Assembly (NCBI GenBank): GCA_035494015.1
Contig: DATJHJ010000097.1
Coordinates: 1 to 48,041, forward strand
Origin: CADCTB01 sp035494015
GTDB lineage: Bacteria; Actinomycetota; Acidimicrobiia; Acidimicrobiales; AC-14
DNA: 48,041 nt
Reading direction: 5' to 3'
Shown here: positions 47,916 through 48,041 of the stretch, piece by piece
Layout: the number at the start of each line of letters is the position of its first letter
Numbering within the stretch: position 1 is the first letter of the stretch
Translations under genes and position numbers: made by a program
The notes under the pieces: model-generated
Told to the model about the DNA's origin: nothing
Database searches by the model: none
Seen by the model: only the letters and a program-made list of their open reading frames with translations

Positions 47916-48041
47916 ATGACCTCCAGCGATCACGACCGCTTGCTGCCTGAGCAGCGCGCCCGCGTCCGGATTGACGGGATGTTGACCGCGGCCGGCTGGG
48001 TTGTGCAGGACTACAAGGCCGTGAACCTCTACGCCGGCACC
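47916..48041 (+). CDS. Partial type I restriction R-subunit-like protein (N-terminus)
   Basis: Only 42 codons are inside the window. They read MTSSDHDRLLPEQRARVRI and continue with DGMLTAAGWVVQDYKAVNLYAGT, like the N-terminus of HsdR-type subunits, which open with a short helical lead and a GWxVQDxxxxNLxAGxG block before the PD-D/EXK nuclease part. Type I R subunits cut DNA in a complex with HsdM and HsdS; those genes would lie outside. The region between it and tRNA-fMet (47622-47915) is of lower GC and holds no other convincing gene, suggesting an island inserted near the tRNA. Confidence 0.5.
   Translation, partial: MTSSDHDRLLPEQRARVRIDGMLTAAGWVVQDYKAVNLYAGT

Overview
This is a very GC-rich, densely packed chromosomal segment of an actinobacterium. 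Supporting signs are two WhiB-type iron-sulfur regulators, an F420-type LLM oxidoreductase, a DUF2342 metalloprotease, a UPF0182 membrane protein, a Lon-like PDZ protease, a DivIVA-domain protein and many promoters of the TANNNT type placed directly before start codons. A lone mreB, an RseB-like protein and overall gene content suggest a deep-branching lineage such as Acidimicrobiia; that placement is inference. No rRNA, CRISPR array, complete IS element or prophage is seen.

Layout. 1-4.05 kb: the start of a gene running off the left edge, a membrane-anchored hypothetical, a winged-helix (AlkZ-like) protein, a DUF3291 protein and an NCS2 purine permease. 4.07-5.6 kb: a Fic-domain AMPylase-type gene of visibly lower GC. 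5.6-7.8 kb: isocitrate dehydrogenase and malate dehydrogenase, which with sdhAB at 13-15.4 kb give a spread-out TCA set; sdhC and sdhD are not here. 7.75-12.9 kb: a J-domain membrane protein, an SCP2 protein, a probable lipocalin-like protein and three exported proteins, one a secreted protein built of three cysteine-bounded modules. 15.6-19.2 kb: DUF4331 protein, Asp-box (sialidase-like) surface protein, exported hypothetical. 19.2-22.8 kb: an AAA+ ATPase/VWA-domain pair.

22.8-28.5 kb: small membrane protein plus macro-domain hydrolase, WhiB, formimidoyltransferase, LLM oxidoreductase, TatA, then a sigma-E/anti-sigma/RseB-like operon preceded by an ECF-type promoter matching autoregulation, and a second WhiB. 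28.5-34.5 kb: a SenX3-like kinase homologue that has lost its phosphoacceptor histidine, an MFS transporter, DUF2342 protease, HtrA protease and MoaE. 34.5-38.5 kb: a small membrane protein overlapping an mreB that appears to start with CTG, a HEAT-repeat protein, a sortase, a small membrane protein and a Lon-like PDZ protease. 38.6-47.5 kb: an intact membrane histidine kinase, a FecR-type lipoprotein, a DivIVA protein with a phage-MuF-like cysteine tail, and UPF0182. 47.5 kb to the end: initiator tRNA-fMet followed by the start of what looks like a type I restriction R subunit, possibly an island edge.

The most notable observations are the kinase with Gln in place of His, the DivIVA-MuF-like fusion, the CTG-initiated mreB, the three-module Cys repeat protein, the structured leader at 12.1 kb, and a consistent leaderless promoter pattern (TANNNT then 5-9 nt then ATG/GTG) before about fifteen genes. 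That pattern moves several start codons from the first in-frame ATG to a downstream ATG or GTG.
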